Source: Proteobacteria bacterium ST_bin14 (lineage in GTDB: Bacteria > Pseudomonadota > Alphaproteobacteria > Sphingomonadales > Sphingomonadaceae). From it: a stretch of 27,038 nucleotides of DNA. The DNA is taken from positions 1-27,038 of the forward strand of contig MSXR01000019.1 of assembly GCA_002083655.1 (NCBI GenBank). Reading direction: 5' to 3'. The notes beneath the pieces were generated by a model, which ran no database searches, had not been told where the DNA came from, and saw only the letters and a program-made list of their open reading frames with translations. Made by a program: the position numbers and the translations under genes. This document shows positions 14,946-22,312 of the stretch, piece by piece (within the stretch, counting starts at the first letter, position 1; the number at the start of each line of letters is the position of its first letter).

Positions 14946-16118
14946 ATGGACCCGGTTCGCAACCCCTTTGCCCCCGGCGCTGGTTCGCAGCCGCCCGAGT
15001 TGGCAGGCCGAAAGGACATCATCGCGTCTGCGGACACAGCATTGCAGCGCGTTTTGCTCAAACGGCCCGCCCAATCGCAGATGTTGCTTGGATTGCGCGG
15101 CGTTGGCAAAACAGTGTTGCTGAACAAAATTGAGCAAATCGCTGAAGAAAAAGGCTATCTGACGTCGTTCATTGAAGTACCAGAGAACCGCAAACTGGCC
15201 GATTTGCTCTACCCTAAAATCCACCAGGTCGTTCGGAAACTGTCGCTTGTCGAGGGTGCAAAATCCACCACCTATGCCGCAATGCGCGCACTGCGCAGTT
15301 TTGCGAGCGTGTTCCACATCAGCATGGGCGATTTCGAAATTTCGGTCGATCCCGAACCGGGCGTCGCCGATAGCGGCAATCTTGAATATGACATCACCGA
15401 GCTTTTCGTCAAAGTTGGTACGGCAGCCGGCGCCGCTGGAAAGGGCTGGGTGCTCCTGATCGACGAGGTGCAATATCTTTCGCCTGACGAACTTGGTGCA
15501 TTGATCGTCGCCATCCACCGCATCAACCAGAAGGGCTTGCCGATTTTGCTGTTTGGCGCAGGGCTTCCAGCCATCGCGGCACTCTCCGGCGATGCAAAGT
15601 CTTATGCGGAAAGACTGTTTGTCTTTCCAAGAGTCGATGCCCTGTCCGACAGCGACGCAGCAGATGCCATCCGCCAGCCGATCGAGGCCGAAGGCGAGGC
15701 AATCGACCAAGCGGTAATCGACGCCGTTGTCGCATGGACACGCGGATATCCCTATTTCCTGCAGGAATGGGGCTTCCAAATATGGAACGCATCGCCGCAA
15801 TCCCCGATCGCCATCGACTGCATCGACGTTGCGCGAGAGGAAGCGACAAGGCGGCTCGACGACGGGTTTTTCAAAGTTCGCATTGATCGCCTGACGCCAA
15901 AAGAGCGTGAATATGTGATCGCGATGGCCCGGCTGGGCCCGGGCCCTTACCGATCATCGGACATCGCTGACGCGCTCGGTGAAAAACTAACGACCCTGGG
16001 TCCAAGGCGTGCCCAGATTATCGCCAAAGGGATGATCTACAGCCCCGCGCATGGCGACATCGCCTTTACGGTCCCGATGTTTGACGAGTATCTGCAACGC
16101 CACTGGATCAGAGACTAA
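14946..16118 (+). CDS. AAA/ORC-like P-loop ATPase, function unknown
   Basis: This 390-residue protein begins with a short NPFAPG...PELAGR leader typical of STAND/ORC-like ATPases. It has Walker A GLRGVGKT at 49-56 and Walker B WVLLIDEVQYL near residues 176-186. A LLFGAGLPAIAAL sensor-1-like strand follows, then AYPYFLQEWG-like helices (here GYPYFLQEWGFQIW), and a C-terminal winged-helix-like region (LTPKEREYVIAMARLG...YRSSDIADALG). Proteins of this make-up are widespread, but their role is not established. ATG 14946 has AAAGAGG immediately upstream. It stands alone between the Nramp gene and the convergent glycosyltransferase, behind a palindromic candidate operator. Base composition is slightly lower in GC than its neighbours, which hints at acquisition but is not conclusive. 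Confidence 0.8.
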   Translation: MDPVRNPFAPGAGSQPPELAGRKDIIASADTALQRVLLKRPAQSQMLLGLRGVGKTVLLNKIEQIAEEKGYLTSFIEVPENRKLADLLYPKIHQVVRKLSLVEGAKSTTYAAMRALRSFASVFHISMGDFEISVDPEPGVADSGNLEYDITELFVKVGTAAGAAGKGWVLLIDEVQYLSPDELGALIVAIHRINQKGLPILLFGAGLPAIAALSGDAKSYAERLFVFPRVDALSDSDAADAIRQPIEAEGEAIDQAVIDAVVAWTRGYPYFLQEWGFQIWNASPQSPIAIDCIDVAREEATRRLDDGFFKVRIDRLTPKEREYVIAMARLGPGPYRSSDIADALGEKLTTLGPRRAQIIAKGMIYSPAHGDIAFTVPMFDEYLQRHWIRD

Positions 16119-16139
16119 CCAGCGCCCGCGAACCTTGCG

Positions 16140-17576
16140 TCAGCGCCCCGCGCCCTCAATCGCGGTCCGCCGTTGCAGCCCCCAGGTCTCGCGACCGGTG
16201 ATGAAGCTGTACCAGCCCCAGGTTGCGCCGATATGGCGGAGCAGCTGGAAGGTGAAGGGTTCCAGCATCGCCGCGACGATTGCCCAGCCCATGCCCAACC
16301 CATCGGCCTTGCCCGTCCAGCGCGCATAAAGCCGCAGCGACCAGAGGTGATAGGCCAGATCAACCACGATCTTGATGATCATCACGACCAGAATGGGCCA
16401 GGCGAGCATGAACTTGCCCGTCACGACCAGCACGGTGAGGATGATGAACGCGGCGATGCCGTAAATCGGCTGCACCGTATCGAGCGTCTTGACCGGCATC
16501 TGCGCCGTGCCCAGCGACCCGAAATGCGGATTGCCGATCATGTCGCGGTTCCAATATTGCGTCTGCAGATAGCCGCCGAACCAGCGCCGCCGCTGGCGCA
16601 GGAACGCCATTAGCGATGCGGGCGCATCAGTGCGCGCGGTGGCCCCGCCAATCACCCGGATCGTCCAGCCCAGCCCGGCATCGGCCGAATGGCGGTGTAA
16701 CCGGTGGATCAGTTCATAATCCTCCACCAGGCACGCCGGATCAAAACCGCCGACCGTTATCAACGCATCGCGCCGGAATGCCGCGAACGCACCCGATATC
16801 AGCAACAGGCTGTCGACCCGCATCCACGCATAGCGCGACAGGAAATTGCGGACATATTCATAGGTTTGGAACCACTGAAAAATCCGCCCCGACAGCGATG
16901 GCCCGCAAATTGGCGTTAGCACGCCCGTGGCCGCGACCAGGCCTGGTTCAGCCGCAAAGGCCCCGCGCATCGCCGCCAGCGCGCCTGCATCAAGCAGCGT
17001 ATCGGCATCAACCGTCAGCACCACATCGGTATCAACCTGCTGGATCGCCTGATTAAGCGCGCGCGCCTTGCCGCCATGCGGCACGCGCAACCAGTATAGA
17101 CTGGGCAGGCCGGGCGCCGCCCCGCTGATCGCGCCAAGCGCTGGCATTTCCAGCCCGTAAAGCCGCTTGAGTTCTGCCGGGGTATCGTCGCTCGATCCAT
17201 CATCGGCGATCAGGATCAGATCGGGCGGATCGGCCTGGGCGATCAGCGTGTCGATGGTGATTCCCAGCACGCCTGCTTCATTGTGCGCCGCAATGATTAC
17301 GCCCAAAGTTGGCCGCACACCGTCGGTTGCTGGCAACGGCGGCGATTGCATCAGCTTGCGCGTCTTGGTGGCGGTGAATGCCAGCAGCGCGGTATCATAG
17401 ATGATATAGACAATGCCGACTGACCAGCTGGCCAGCCCGGTGCGAAAAAACGCCTGCGCCGCCAGCGCGATGAACAGGAGCACCACCGATCCCATGATCG
17501 CATAGCTGGCAAACGGCACAGGTCTGGGCGTCAGTCGCGGCGATTGGGCGACGAGCGATTGGCTCATTGGGGTCAT
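16140..17576 (-). CDS. Family 2 processive-type glycosyltransferase, membrane protein
   Basis: This 478-residue protein has N-terminal membrane helices (about 24-44 and 51-69), a cytoplasmic GT-A domain and C-terminal helices (about 370-408 and 428-446). This is the plan of polysaccharide synthases such as PgaC, hyaluronan synthase or BcsA. Catalytic motifs are intact: LGVIIAAHNE (91-100), ADDGSSDDT (124-132), the metal-binding DAD (190-192), the acceptor-site ED in CLVEDYEL (285-286) and QRRRW (328-332). The sugar and product are not deducible, and no other exopolysaccharide genes accompany it. ATG 17576 is a compromise: ATG 17585 and 17567 are also in frame, and GGAAG lies upstream at variable spacing. 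It is divergent from cytochrome b561 and convergent with the orphan ATPase. Confidence 0.85.
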   Translation of the reverse strand: MTPMSQSLVAQSPRLTPRPVPFASYAIMGSVVLLFIALAAQAFFRTGLASWSVGIVYIIYDTALLAFTATKTRKLMQSPPLPATDGVRPTLGVIIAAHNEAGVLGITIDTLIAQADPPDLILIADDGSSDDTPAELKRLYGLEMPALGAISGAAPGLPSLYWLRVPHGGKARALNQAIQQVDTDVVLTVDADTLLDAGALAAMRGAFAAEPGLVAATGVLTPICGPSLSGRIFQWFQTYEYVRNFLSRYAWMRVDSLLLISGAFAAFRRDALITVGGFDPACLVEDYELIHRLHRHSADAGLGWTIRVIGGATARTDAPASLMAFLRQRRRWFGGYLQTQYWNRDMIGNPHFGSLGTAQMPVKTLDTVQPIYGIAAFIILTVLVVTGKFMLAWPILVVMIIKIVVDLAYHLWSLRLYARWTGKADGLGMGWAIVAAMLEPFTFQLLRHIGATWGWYSFITGRETWGLQRRTAIEGAGR

Positions 17577-17681
17577 GCGCCGCATATCTTCCGATTTGTG
17601 ATGAACACAGGCTTGCAACCAGATAGGGATAGTGGCCAGAAACGGCCAGTGCCGCAGTGCAACATGGAATGGGATTCTTGC

Positions 17682-18254
17682 ATGGACAATCATCGCTATA
17701 CCAGCATCGCGATCTCGCTCCACTGGATCGTCGCTGTCGCCATCGTCCTGAATGTGTTCCTGGCGCTGACATGGGATTTTTACCCGGACGACTCGGTTCG
17801 CCCCGCAATTAACCTGCACAAATCGGTGGGCATCACCGTGCTGGGCCTCGCGATTATGCGGCTGTTGTGGCGGCTTACCCACCGCCCGCCTGCCTTGCCC
17901 GACACCAACCAGCAATGGGAAGTGCGGCTGAGCCACGCGACCCACATCCTGCTCTATGTGATTATCTTTGCCATGCCGCTGACCGGGTGGATTATGGATT
18001 CGGCATGGGACAAGGCCGCAGAGAACCCGATGTTCCTGTTTGGCGCGTTCGAATGGCCGCGGATCGGCTTCATCATGGCGATGGACCCTGCCACCAAAAA
18101 GACGATCCACGACAGCTTTGGCGAAGCGCATGAATATATCGCCTATGCGATTTACGGGCTGGTGTTCCTGCATGTGGCGGGCGCGCTGAAGCACCAATAT
18201 GTCGACAAGCAGCGCCAGTTGCAGCGCATGTGGTATACCGGCTCGGTCGAATAG
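17682..18254 (+). CDS. Cytochrome b561 (di-haem inner-membrane electron carrier)
   Basis: This is a 190-residue, four-helix membrane protein of the bacterial b561/CybB family. It transfers electrons between the quinone pool and a periplasmic or membrane acceptor; E. coli CybB is reported to oxidise superoxide. Four conserved histidines sit where the haem ligands of E. coli CybB are: H14 (SLHW), H46 (NLHKS), H150 (GEAHEY) and H164 (FLHVAG). ATG 17682 was chosen because MDNHRYTSIAISLHW is the usual start and GGGA lies 8 bases upstream; ATG 17664 would add six residues. It is divergent from the glycosyltransferase, and the next gene probably overlaps or closely follows it. Confidence 0.9.
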   Translation: MDNHRYTSIAISLHWIVAVAIVLNVFLALTWDFYPDDSVRPAINLHKSVGITVLGLAIMRLLWRLTHRPPALPDTNQQWEVRLSHATHILLYVIIFAMPLTGWIMDSAWDKAAENPMFLFGAFEWPRIGFIMAMDPATKKTIHDSFGEAHEYIAYAIYGLVFLHVAGALKHQYVDKQRQLQRMWYTGSVE

Positions 18255-19446
18255 GGTCGGTCGAATAAAACCTGCCGCCCCTTTTGACGCCATCATCCTG
18301 GGTGCGGGTGCCGCCGGGCTGTTCTGCGCGCAAGTAGCGGGGCAGCGCGGGCGGCGCGTGCTGGTGATTGATCATGCCGATGCGCCGGGCAAGAAAATCC
18401 TGATTTCGGGCGGCGGGCGGTGCAATTTCACCAATATCGCCACCGCGCCCGATCGGTTCGTGTCCGCCAATCCGCATTTCGCCAAATCAGCGCTCAGCCG
18501 GTACACGCCCGCTGATTTCATTGAACTGGTGGAGGCGCACGGCATTGCCTGGCACGAAAAAACGCTGGGGCAATTATTCTGCGACGGATCGGCCAAACAG
18601 ATCGTCAACCTGTTGCTGGATGAATGCGCGCGCGGCGCTGTCGATCTCGCCATCGGTGCGCCGATCACCGCGGTTGGCCACAGCGACGGGGTGTTCCGGG
18701 TAAGCTTTGGCACGCGAACCGAGGTGGCACCCGCACTGGTGATCGCCACTGGCGGGCCATCAATCCCCAAAATGGGGGCGACCGGCTTTGCCTATGATCT
18801 TGCCCGGCAATTCGGGCTGAAAGTGGTGGAACCCCGCCCCGCGCTGGTGCCGTTGACGCTGGGCGGGGACGAAGCATTGTTCCAGTCGCTGTCAGGCGTT
18901 GCGACTGATGTTGTCGCGCGCTGCGGCAAGGCGGCATTTCGTGAGGCGGCGCTGTTCACGCACCGCGGATTATCAGGGCCGGCGATCCTGCAGGTGTCGA
19001 GCTATTGGCGGCACGGCCAGCCAATCGGCATCGATTTTGCGCCCGGCCGCGCGGCCGATTGGCTGGTGGCCGCAAAGCGCGCGGGACCAAGGGTAACATT
19101 GCGCAACACGCTTGCGGCGGCGCTGCCCACGCGGCTGGCCGATACGCTGGCCGAACGATTGCCGCATGGCGGTGAACTGGTAACCTATACCGACCGCGAA
19201 CTGGGCGATATCGCCGCGCGGCTCGCCGACTGGCAATTTGTGCCCAATGGCAGCGAAGGCTTTGCCAAGGCAGAGGTAACCGTGGGCGGGATCGCCACCG
19301 ATGGCCTGTCATCGCAAACAATGGCGGCGCGCACGTTGCCGGGCCTATATGCCATAGGCGAGGCGGTGGACGTTACCGGCTGGTTGGGGGGATATAACTT
19401 CCAATGGGCCTGGGCCAGCGGCCATGCGGCGGGCATCGCGGTTTAG
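18199..19446 (+). CDS. HI0933/BaiN-type FAD-dependent flavoprotein oxidoreductase
   Basis: This 415-residue flavoprotein has the FAD-binding Rossmann motif AIILGAGAAGLFCA (GxGxxG), the family-specific KKILISGGGRCNFTN block, VIATGGPSIPKMGATG, LFTHRGLSGPAIL and the C-terminal FAD contact GEAVDVTGWLGGYNFQWAWASG. These identify the HI0933/YhiN family, whose bacterial members include the bile-acid-related BaiN; the substrate here is unknown. The only standard in-frame start is ATG 18199, which overlaps cytochrome b561 by 56 bases and adds about 28 residues before the conserved IILGAG strand. Homologues usually start only a few residues before that strand, so the annotated N-terminus is doubtful. 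A 14-base-period duplication lies exactly at the expected start region. Confidence 0.85.
   Translation: MSTSSASCSACGIPARSNRVGRIKPAAPFDAIILGAGAAGLFCAQVAGQRGRRVLVIDHADAPGKKILISGGGRCNFTNIATAPDRFVSANPHFAKSALSRYTPADFIELVEAHGIAWHEKTLGQLFCDGSAKQIVNLLLDECARGAVDLAIGAPITAVGHSDGVFRVSFGTRTEVAPALVIATGGPSIPKMGATGFAYDLARQFGLKVVEPRPALVPLTLGGDEALFQSLSGVATDVVARCGKAAFREAALFTHRGLSGPAILQVSSYWRHGQPIGIDFAPGRAADWLVAAKRAGPRVTLRNTLAAALPTRLADTLAERLPHGGELVTYTDRELGDIAARLADWQFVPNGSEGFAKAEVTVGGIATDGLSSQTMAARTLPGLYAIGEAVDVTGWLGGYNFQWAWASGHAAGIAV
18243..18267. repeat. Short direct duplication spanning the cytochrome b561 stop codon
   Basis: TCGGTCGAATA occurs at 18243-18253 and at 18257-18267, a 14-base period. The first copy includes the end of the cytochrome b561 gene, and the second lies where the flavoprotein start codon would be expected. 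Confidence 0.85.
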
Positions 19447-19474
19447 AGCACCGCCACCCCTTATCGCGGCCGAC

Positions 19475-19506
19475 AAAAAAACGGCCCGGCAATTGCTGCC
19501 AGGCCG
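19475..19506 (-). terminator. Intrinsic terminator downstream of the lipoprotein gene
   Basis: On the minus strand, the stem formed by 19506-19497 and 19491-19482 has ten pairs (one a G-U wobble in RNA) with a five-base loop. It is followed directly by seven U residues (A-run 19475-19481 on the plus strand). The orientation of the U-run shows it serves minus-strand transcription, that is, the repetitive lipoprotein gene. It also faces the end of the flavoprotein gene. Confidence 0.8.
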
Positions 19507-19545
19507 AGTTTGACGTCGCGAGGAGCTTCCCTTGCGTCATCACAG

Positions 19546-19587
19546 AATAAAAGGGAGCCGCACCATCTTTTGAATAGCGCGGCTCCC
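19546..19587 (-). terminator. Second terminator-like hairpin downstream of the lipoprotein gene
   Basis: GGGAGCCGC (19553-19561) and GCGGCTCCC (19579-19587) form a perfect nine-pair stem with a 17-base loop. On the minus strand it is followed by UUUUAUU. It precedes the stronger terminator at 19475-19506, giving two stop signals in tandem, 56 bases after the lipoprotein stop codon. Confidence 0.65.
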
Positions 19588-19642
19588 CGAAACCAGACTC
19601 TCGTATCGGGCCGAACGAAACCGTCCGGGCCCGACGGCAAGA

Positions 19643-19882
19643 TTACTTGGTCATGTTGCCTTCAGGAGCCATCGCGTCCATCGCGTTTGCTTCCATCGCA
19701 GGCGCTTCCATGGCGTTTGCGTCCATGGCGTTTGCGTCCATGGCGTTTGCTTCCATTGCAGGCGCTTCCATGGCGTTTGCGTCCATGGCGTTTGCGTCGG
19801 TGGTGTTGGTTGCAGCAGGCGTGCAAGCAGCAAGGCCGAGTGCGGCAACAGCGATCAGCGACGTCGTAATGATCTTCTTCAT
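19643..19882 (-). CDS. Small lipoprotein with methionine-rich pentapeptide repeats
   Basis: This 79-residue protein has a lipoprotein signal (MKKIITTSLIAVAALGLAAC) whose lipobox LAAC places the acylated cysteine at residue 20. The mature part is almost entirely five-residue repeats of the kind NAMDA, NAMEA and PAMEA. Methionine falls exactly every fifth residue from M33 to M68, and an acidic residue follows most of them. It has no globular domain. ATG 19882 has GGAGG about 7 bases upstream. It is followed by two tandem terminators and so is a single-gene unit. Function is unknown; a periplasmic metal-binding or envelope-spacer role is possible but unproven. The DNA includes a 60-bp tandem duplication, so copy number may vary between strains. 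Confidence 0.8.
   Translation of the reverse strand: MKKIITTSLIAVAALGLAACTPAATNTTDANAMDANAMEAPAMEANAMDANAMDANAMEAPAMEANAMDAMAPEGNMTK
19681..19800. repeat. Two tandem 60-bp repeats inside the lipoprotein gene
   Basis: 19681-19740 and 19741-19800 are the same 60-base unit with four mismatches, encoding a 20-residue repeat. Smaller 15-base units encoding NAMDA-type pentapeptides lie within it. This shows expansion at two scales. Confidence 0.92.
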
Positions 19883-20108
19883 GGACAAACCTCCATTAAT
19901 AAATTTCGGTCGCTCTCCGGGCACACCATATGCTCCGGCACCCGACCCCCTCGGTGTCCAAAATCCCTTTGTCGCAATTCCTACACGATTGATAGGAAAA
20001 AGTGCATGGCCACGCACATTTCGTCGCATTTTATGGCGACGGTAAGACGTGCAATTGGGCCGGATGCGCGAAACCGCTGCCCGATCAGCCGCCCCACCGC
20101 GCTGCGCG

Positions 20109-21980
20109 TTACGCCGCTACGCCCTCCAGCGCTTCGCTTGCCTCCAGCCAGGCGGCTTCGGCGACTTCCAGCTTGGCTTCCACCTCACCCCGGCGCTGGC
20201 TGAGTTCCCCCATTGATAGCTTGGCAAGCCAGGGTTCTGCGCCTGATGGATCGAACATCGCCCGGTCAATCGCGCTGCGTTGCGCGGTGAGTTTGACGAC
20301 CAGCGCCTCAGCCTCATGCGCCGTTTTTTTCAGGGCCACCGCGCGCTCGCGCTCTTGCGCTGCGGCCTTCTTGTCCTTCTTCGAACCACCCTTGGCCGGA
20401 CCGCCATCGCCCTTGGGCTGGTTCTTCCCGAGGATCATGTCGGTATAATCGTCCAGCGAGCCGCCATATTCCTGCGCGGTGCCGGCATCGACCAGCACCA
20501 GCCGGTCCGCGGTCAGCTCAATCATGTGGCGATCATGGCTGACGACCACGACCGCGCCGTCATAGGCGTTCAGCGCCTGCACCAAAGCCTCGCGCGCATC
20601 GACATCCAGATGGTTGGTCGGCTCGTCAAGGATCAGCATATGCGGCGCATCGCGGGTGATGAGCGCCAGCGCCAGTCGCGCGCGCTCGCCGCCGGAAAGC
20701 TTGCCGACCTTGGTGGTCGCCTTCTGCCCCGAAAAACCGAATCGCCCCAGCTGGCCGCGCACCGCCGCAGGCGACTTATCCCCCATCAGCCGCGACATAT
20801 GCTCCAGCGGGGTATCATCGCCGTCGAGTTCTTCCACCTGATACTGGGTGAAATAGCCCACCCGCATCTTGCCCGATTTGGTCATCGCGCCGTCCATCGG
20901 TGCCAATTGCGCCGCGAGCAGCCGGGCCAGCGTGGTCTTGCCATTGCCGTTGCGGCCCAGCAGCGCGATCCGGTCATCAGGATCAAGCCGCAGGTTCAGC
21001 CGCTGCAGGATAGGCTTTTCGCCATAGCCGACGGTGGCCATGTCCAGCGTGACGAGCGGCGGCTTCAGCTCATCGGGGCTGGGAAAATCAAAGCTGAGCG
21101 TCGGATCTTCGGCCATCGCCGCGATTGGCTGCATCTTCGCCAGCATTTTCTGCCGCGACTGCGCCTGTTTGGCGGTGGAGGCGCGGGCGGAGTTCTTGGC
21201 GATATATTCCTGCAGCTTGCTGCGCTGGGCATCCTGGCTGGCCCGCGCTGCTGCAATCTGCGCCGCGCGTTCCGCCCGCTGGCGCTCAAACGCATCATAG
21301 CCACCGGCGTAAAGCGTTACCTTGCCGCCCTCCAGATGCAGGATATTATCGACGACGTTGTTCAGCAGATCGCGTTCATGGCTGATCACCACCATCATGC
21401 CCGGATAGGCCTTCAGGAAGCTTTCGAGCCAGAGCGTCGCTTCCAGATCGAGATGGTTTGACGGCTCATCCAGCAGCAGCAGATCGGGTTCGGAAAACAG
21501 CAATGCGGCCAGCGCGACGCGCATTTTCCAGCCGCCCGAATAGCTGTCGAGCGGACGCTGCTGCATTTCCTCATCAAAGCCCAGGCCTACCAGAATGCGC
21601 GCCGCCCGCGCCTCTGCAGTATAGGCATCAATCGCCTCTAGCCGTTCATACAGCTCTGCCACCCGGTCAGGATCGACGCAGTGTTCGGCCTCTGCAAACA
21701 GCGCGGCACGCTCTGTATCGGCCTCAAGCACCGTCTCAATCGGCGTCTTGGTGCCGTGCGGTGCTTCTTGTTGCAGATAGCCGATCCGCGTCTTGCGCGG
21801 CATTTCAATCTCGCCGTCATCAGCGTCGAGCGCGCCGATCATCACCTTCATCAGCGTCGATTTGCCCGCGCCATTTCGGCCAATCAGCCCGACACGGCTT
21901 TTCGCCGGCAAGGTGGCACTTGCACGTTCCAATATCGTGCGACCGCCAAGCCGCACCGTAATGCCATTGATATTGAGCAT
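20109..21980 (-). CDS. ABC-F family ATPase (Uup/YheS-like), ribosome-associated type
   Basis: This 623-residue soluble protein has two ABC ATPase domains and no membrane segments. Domain 1 has Walker A GRNGAGKS (34-41), signature YSGGWKMR and Walker B LLLLDEPSNHLD. Domain 2 has Walker A GRNGNGKT, signature LSGGERAR and Walker B MLILDEPTNHLD. Between them lies the charged P-site tRNA-interaction linker (AERAAQIAAARASQDAQRSK...RASTAKQAQSRQK). A lysine-rich, coiled-coil C-terminal extension (GGSKKDKKAAAQERE onwards) resembles Uup/YheS. ABC-F proteins act on stalled ribosomes; some give antibiotic resistance, but this one looks like a housekeeping type. ATG 21980 starts exactly at the MLNINGITV strand; no clear ribosome-binding site is seen. 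Confidence 0.9.
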   Translation of the reverse strand: MLNINGITVRLGGRTILERASATLPAKSRVGLIGRNGAGKSTLMKVMIGALDADDGEIEMPRKTRIGYLQQEAPHGTKTPIETVLEADTERAALFAEAEHCVDPDRVAELYERLEAIDAYTAEARAARILVGLGFDEEMQQRPLDSYSGGWKMRVALAALLFSEPDLLLLDEPSNHLDLEATLWLESFLKAYPGMMVVISHERDLLNNVVDNILHLEGGKVTLYAGGYDAFERQRAERAAQIAAARASQDAQRSKLQEYIAKNSARASTAKQAQSRQKMLAKMQPIAAMAEDPTLSFDFPSPDELKPPLVTLDMATVGYGEKPILQRLNLRLDPDDRIALLGRNGNGKTTLARLLAAQLAPMDGAMTKSGKMRVGYFTQYQVEELDGDDTPLEHMSRLMGDKSPAAVRGQLGRFGFSGQKATTKVGKLSGGERARLALALITRDAPHMLILDEPTNHLDVDAREALVQALNAYDGAVVVVSHDRHMIELTADRLVLVDAGTAQEYGGSLDDYTDMILGKNQPKGDGGPAKGGSKKDKKAAAQERERAVALKKTAHEAEALVVKLTAQRSAIDRAMFDPSGAEPWLAKLSMGELSQRRGEVEAKLEVAEAAWLEASEALEGVAA

Positions 21981-22042
21981 GGCGGGCCGCGTACCACGGC
22001 TTGGCGTTTCGCCCAAGGGGTGTTCGCATGTGCAGCAGATTT

Positions 22043-22060
22043 GGGGGGGTGGGGTGTGGG
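22043..22060 (+). other. Potential G-quadruplex-forming G-run
   Basis: The tract has runs of 7, 4 and 3 G separated by T and TGT. The run of seven can supply two of the four GGG blocks needed for an intramolecular quadruplex with short loops. It lies 63 bases upstream of the divergent ABC-F start codon and at the composition boundary of the island. Confidence 0.45.
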
Positions 22061-22097
22061 AAAGTTTGGAGTTTGGATGTGTGGCTTGGCGGCGTCC

Positions 22098-22271
22098 TTA
22101 CGCGATGCTGACTTTAAGAGAGAAAGTAAGGGCCTTCGGAAAATATCTGCTCTTTACTCCCTCAAGGAGATCGAGGATGTTACGAACGCATTCAAAGCGC
22201 TCACTCTTTAGTTTACAAACAAGAGTGGCCGTAAGAGGGCTTCCAATTCGTTCGCTGATGGTCTTGACCAT
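22098..22271 (-). CDS. Possible small ORF or gene remnant (57 residues), unrecognised
   Basis: On the minus strand an ATG at 22271, with GGAAG about 4 bases upstream, opens a 57-residue frame (MVKTISERIGSP...LKVSIA) ending at TAA 22098. It reads like a normal globular protein fragment, including an amphipathic SERFECVRNILDLLEGVKSRYF helix. The frame stays open for some twenty codons upstream of the ATG, also with protein-like content. It could be a divergently transcribed small partner of the AAA+ cassette, or the 3' remnant of a truncated gene. I do not recognise the family. A competing plus-strand frame (22077-22211, 44 residues, GGAG 5 bases upstream) overlaps it; at most one is likely to be real. 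Confidence 0.25.
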   Translation of the reverse strand: MVKTISERIGSPLTATLVCKLKSERFECVRNILDLLEGVKSRYFPKALTFSLKVSIA

Positions 22272-22312
22272 GCAACTTCCGCCGAATTCTGCGAGATCAT
22301 AAGCCTGATTGT

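Larger units (their letters stand above)
21981..22312. other. 332-base gap at the left edge of the A+T-rich block
   Basis: The first ~100 bases have chromosomal-style composition and a G-run (22043-22060); from about 22090 the sequence becomes A+T-richer. Two mutually exclusive short open frames are described separately. The gap should hold the ABC-F promoter (leftward) and that of the AAA+ cassette (rightward); no strong -35/-10 pair is recognisable, and the cassette's first gene lacks an obvious ribosome-binding site. Confidence 0.6.

Noticed and set aside
13971..15800. 609-codon minus-strand frame across the Nramp and ATPase genes
   Set aside because: It is antisense to two well-supported genes, with no recognisable domain.
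19667..19800. Possible CRISPR-like array
   Set aside because: The repeats are contiguous coding repeats with no unique spacers.
19647..20045. Plus-strand frame through the lipoprotein repeats (alternating Ala/Ser/Met/Phe)
   Set aside because: The minus strand has a lipobox, a GGAGG ribosome-binding site and correctly oriented terminators; the plus frame is only its mirror.
20280..21461. 393-codon plus-strand frame inside the ABC-F gene
   Set aside because: It is a shadow of a gene with intact ABC motifs on the other strand.
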